Assembly (NCBI RefSeq): GCF_000003855.2
Contig: NW_003101675.1
Coordinates: 591,663 to 655,662, forward strand
Source of the DNA: Blastomyces gilchristii SLH14081
Lineage: Eukaryota; Ascomycota; Eurotiomycetes; Onygenales; Ajellomycetaceae
Direction of reading: 5' to 3'
Length of the DNA stretch: 64,000 nt
The translations under genes and the position numbers were made by a program. The notes below the pieces were generated by a model that worked only from the letters and a program-made list of their open reading frames with translations, ran no database searches and was not told the DNA's origin. Positions 59,649 through 64,000 of this stretch are shown piece after piece (within the stretch, counting starts at the first letter, position 1; every line of letters starts with the position of its first letter).

Positions 59649-62600
59649 TGAGAATCAGAGCTTTCAGCAGAATCTATGAAGTGTAAAGAAATAGTCTATA
59701 TAATGATCAGATGCAGTCTATCACATTAGTCTTCTTCTTCTATGATTATGCATAGTTCTTATTGATCAAGAGCCGCGGTCTCAGATGACATGAAACTCAG
59801 AGTTCAGGTCAGACAATTATAGCTGACTCATTTTACAAGATATTGTCAGCCGCGGCTGCAGAACCTCTTATCAAGAATATCTTTCATCTCTTATTCAACT
59901 TCATTATCTTCTTCTATAATCTCTGACAGCTGTCAGTTAAAAATCAGTTAAGAAGAAAATGAATCAGTCACAGTGCAGTGAAGTAAGCTTGTATGAAAGA
60001 CATTATAAATCTCTGATAATGTATCAAGATAATAGTTATAGCTATCTAGAACTTCTATCACTTTATATTTAATATAGTGATAATTCAGTGTATGAGATGA
60101 ATATATGATCTGTATATTCTTGAGATTCAATCACACTAAGTCTTCTATCTTATATTACTTAGCAGAATCTTGATGAACATTGATTCAGTCTTCTTAATCT
60201 TGTTTCATGATTGTTATGAAGATCTCTGCTCAGTCATGAGTATCTCAGAGCTTTATTACTATATTATCAGTGATCTGAATTGAACTTCAGAGATTTGATA
60301 TGAAATGTGTGATTTCTAGAAGATTCAGTACTTTCATGTAATAACTGTGTGTAAGAAAGAACAGACTTACATCTGTTAAGACAGCATCTCAGCTATTAAT
60401 AGCTATCACTGTATATAGAAGAAGATCATGTCAATTATCTTATAAATAATTACAGAACTTATAAAGATAATTCTTTACAGTTTGAATTATTCATTCTGAT
60501 ATATCATTGATCTCAAAGTGATAGACAGTTAATAAATAATATATAATCTTAAGAACTTGACAGATTTCTGTTCAGAAAGTACTTATAAATTAATGACTCT
60601 GATCTGATACTATAGATCTCAGTAATTCATGTATTCAATAGAACAGACTCTGTAGAAAAGCTTCAGTAACTTATTCAGTATTCATCTTATTAGAAGATTT
60701 CAATATTACATCTTTACTCAATTGATTCATAATAATCAGAATGTTCTTACAACTCTTACTCTTAGAGAGATTAATAGTGAAGTGCATTACTATATCTCAT
60801 CAGATTCTATCAGAAATATTGAGTGATTTCAGTATATCTTTTCTACAGTTCTTTTATAAGTTAATGAAAGAATTATAATTATAGTTTCAAATAAAATATC
60901 TGATGCTGTTTAATATCTCAGATCAGTAGAACTTTTAAGAGATTATTCATTATAATTATTCATGATCTGAGTGATCAGTTATATATAAATTATGCATCTC
61001 TTGTATTATTCAGATGTATAAGAGTTCAGAGTGAGAGATTCAATATTATTTACAGAATTACAGAGTATTATTATCATTAATTAAGTATTCTGAAATGTCA
61101 GTTCTTATATATAGTTCTGAGAGAAATCAGAGTGCTTCTTGATATACTGCTTTAATAAGTGCTTAAAGAAGTCTATCAGTTTAAGCTGTTATATGTGATA
61201 ATTTATTCAGTGTAGGTTTGAAAGAAGTTGAGATATTAATATTAATATTAGTATCAGTGTCAGTATCAGTGTTAATGACAGTTCAGAGAGAGAATATTTT
61301 AATTAAAGAAGTATATATAGTGTCATGAGTTGTTTCATCTTAATTAACTAATATCTTTAAATATAGAAGTCAGTGTTCTCAGTTCATTCAACAGGTATTT
61401 ATTATATTGAAAGGCATATCTTACTCTTGTCATAAGAGAGCATCTGTCATGGAGATCTAGCTGCTGGAACAGCAGTGTATTATAAAATGAAAGCAGCTTA
61501 AGAACTCAGATCATCACATCTATTATTTAATAAGTATATAAGTAGTTATAAAGTACTTGAGATTCTTATGATGTGTGATTATCTCAAATTTAAAGACACT
61601 TTAGAGTTTGAAGTCTCATTCTTCTAGATAGTGTATAATTGTGAGAAGTTTCTTATCATGAATCTTATAGTTGTATTTAGTAGAGCTTAACTTCTTAGAT
61701 ATGAAAATATATGATTATAAGATATCTTCATTATTATATTATAATATAGCTCTTCTTATAATATAGTTAGAGAAGTCAGCTTCAACAACTATTTCATAGT
61801 TAGAATTAAATATTATTAGTAGAGAGATATTAATAAACATCTTCTTCATCTGTATAAATACAGCTTCAGTGTCTGCTAATTACTGAAATACTGAGTTCTT
61901 TCTGATAAGTTCTGTAAGTGATCTCATAATATCTGAGAAGTTTTGTATAAATTACTAATAGAAGTTAGTAAATCTGATGAAGCTTTATATATCTTTCACA
62001 GTATATAAAGCTTCTCATTCAAGAATGACAGAGACTTTCTCAAAATTCTTTCAAATTCTCTTATCAGCTTCTATGATAAAACCTAGATATTTGATACTCT
62101 TGACTTTGAAGTCACACTTATTAATATCTATTAATAGTTCTGCTTCTTGTAATTGTTGTAATACTCTTTACATGTGTTCTTGATATTCTTTTCTGAACTT
62201 ATTAGTGAAGATGAGAATGTTATTGAGATATATAAATGCAAATTCATCAAGAAAATTTCAGAGTGCTCAGTTAATATACTTCTGAAATGTACTGAGAGTA
62301 TTGATCAGTTCAAAGAGTGTAACTATTTATTCAAAGAGACTATAATATATTCAAAATTCTATAAGTTATTCATCTTCTTCAATGATACAGATTTTATAAA
62401 ATATGATAATAATATCTAGATCATTGATCTTGTCTGATATAAGCTAGAGTTTCATTAATAAGAGATAAGAAATAGCAGTTCTTCTTGATTAATCTGTTCA
62501 ATTCTCAATAGTTTACACAGAATTGAAGTTCTTTATCTGATTTCTTTGTAAAGAGAATAGAAGCTGCAGTGAAAGAGTTACTAATATATATAAATTTCTT

Positions 62601-64000
62601 ATTTAACAGATCATTGAGTGTCTTCTGAAGAAGAAGAAGTTTGTCTTAAGACATATTATAAAGACAGTCTTATAATGACTCAGAATTCTTATTATTCTTC
62701 TTTTTCTAACTTAATACTGTGATTCACTTCTAGAGCTTATAAGAGAGATATATTTATAATATTATCTTGTCAGGAGATAATCTATATATTTGTGATATTA
62801 TTGAGAAGTTAAAGTTTATATAGAAGCTGTATATAGTACAGAATAACTTCTCTAGAGGTTTTTTAATATTAGTCAGACTAATAGAATAGATTATCACATA
62901 ATTCTACTATCAGTGATTTTTTCAGTAACTTTCTTTTCAGAGTATTTTATAGATGTTAACAGAGATCTGTGTCAGATTCATAGTCTTATGAATATCATCT
63001 TCATGAATTCTATCATTATTAGAGAATATTAAGCATCTTTTTTAACCATTTAATAAGATGCCTTGTTCAGATAGTCAGACAACTGCTAATATAAGATTAT
63101 AATTGAGATTATTAACTTTATATACATAGATATATTCATATTGATATTCTCTGATATTAATATTCAACTTCATTATGTAACAGATATAAATGTCTTTTAG
63201 ATCATCAAATTCTGTAAGAAGTTAGAATTTTAATAAGAGAATACACTGAAGATTGTAATATCTTATAACTGAAGATTTAATCATTATATAATAACATAGA
63301 TCACTGTCTATTATGGCTTTCATATTATACATATTATTGATTACAGTAGATACAAGAATTACATTCATTGTTATTTTCTCTTTAAATTATTATTATCTGA
63401 TCTCTTCAAGCTGCTGTTTATAAATTTGAATAGAAGCTAATCTTTTCTCTATTTTATTAGAGCATTTTTATAGTTATCTTCTAAATCTTTCTTCAATACA
63501 ATGTAATTGACACAGACAGACACTGATTCATTCTTTAAGTGAGAAGATATATAGACTGATCAGTAGTTGAAAGTAATATGTTCTGATCAGTTACAGTTAA
63601 TACACACTTCTTATTAACATTAATCAGTGACTTCTTTGAGAGTAATCTCAGAAACTCAAAAGCCTGTTCAGACAGTGAAGACTCTTGCTTATGTATAGAT
63701 ATTTAAGTTTACTCAGTTCATAGCATCTGTGTCATTGTTATTATTTCTTAGTACAGATGTATAAGTGACCGAAATGTAATATCTTCTATCACTGTTCTAT
63801 ATACTCTTGAGCTTGATAAGACAGTCATTCAATGTCTGAAGTTGTATGCAGAAATCTTTATAAGACTGATCTTCATCTATAGTTGTAAGAGTCTGTAAGA
63901 GTTCAAAAGTTAATATCTTCTTGAGTATACTAATCTTCATTCAATTCTCTTAAGGTTGTTCACCTGCTTCTAGAATCTTGATATCAAAGTCAGAGATGAA
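59649..64000 (-). mobile_element. Ty3/gypsy chromovirus G1, copy 3 (runs off window)
   Basis: Minus-strand copy. A 77-bp LTR remnant at 59649-59725 is followed by chromodomain (about 59765-59935), integrase, RNase H, RT and protease reading rightward. The gag knuckle is at about 63580-63625 and gag continues to the window end. The open piece 59948-60130 (minus) contains IKYKVIEVLDSYNYYLD, the integrase C-terminal region also open in copy 1. The plus-strand frames 61977-62183 and 62174-62419 are shadows of RT. Two GCCGCGG-type motifs (59771-59778 and 59849-59856) escaped erosion. Confidence 0.86.

Noticed and set aside
1..64000. Bacterial-type operons, attachment sites or origins
   Set aside because: No ribosome binding sites, operons or prokaryotic families were seen. 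All recognised elements are eukaryotic.

Overview
This window looks like a transposon-dominated, AT-rich block of a filamentous fungal genome, probably an ascomycete of the Pezizomycotina (inference). The evidence is introner-sized fungal-style introns, chromodomain Ty3/gypsy elements, Tad1-like LINEs with an RNase H domain, and heavy C-to-T erosion of every repeat around one GC-normal island. There is no bacterial gene organisation. Nearly all coding sequence is pseudogenised: Trp codons have become TGA, Arg has become Cys, His or stop, and Gly has become Glu or Asp.

Layout. 1-3725: 3' part of a chromodomain gypsy (family G1). 3726-6528: 5'-truncated LINE (copy D) holding a Mutator-like MITE. 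6529-8690: gypsy fragments (family G4, then G2, both minus). 8691-11340: GC-normal island with the only intact gene, a 450-residue protein of unknown function on the minus strand. 11341-38240: a nested stack of transposons. From outside in it is LINE-C, MITE-3, gypsy G2 (LTRs 258 bp, duplication AATTT), LINE-A (12-bp duplication), gypsy G4 (LTRs 175 bp, duplication AAGT) and a tRNA-headed SINE (14-bp duplication). Each insertion is supported by its own target duplication, so the order of arrival can be read. 38242-43632: microsatellite, a divergent MITE end, a decayed stretch with a histone H3/CENP-A-like fold on the minus strand, a Lys-rich two-exon-like remnant and a decayed hAT transposase. 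43633-44614: assembly gap. 44900-50666: a complete 5.8-kb G1 element with 318-bp LTRs and ATCAG duplication. 50672-51986: a decayed reading frame. 51987-59641: a full-length LINE (copy B). 59649-64000: a G1 copy on the minus strand, running off the window.

How parts work together. LINE, SINE and gypsy families are not a cooperating pathway. One functional link is visible, though: the SINE ends in about 330 bp of the LINE 3' end plus the same (TAA)n tail, so it was probably mobilised by that LINE family. Comparison of paralogous copies inside the window shows that the mutation process strikes CpG and CpC but almost spares CpA and CpT. That differs from the classical CpA-centred RIP of Neurospora. 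In all three complete LTR elements the 5' LTR is far less eroded than the 3' LTR.
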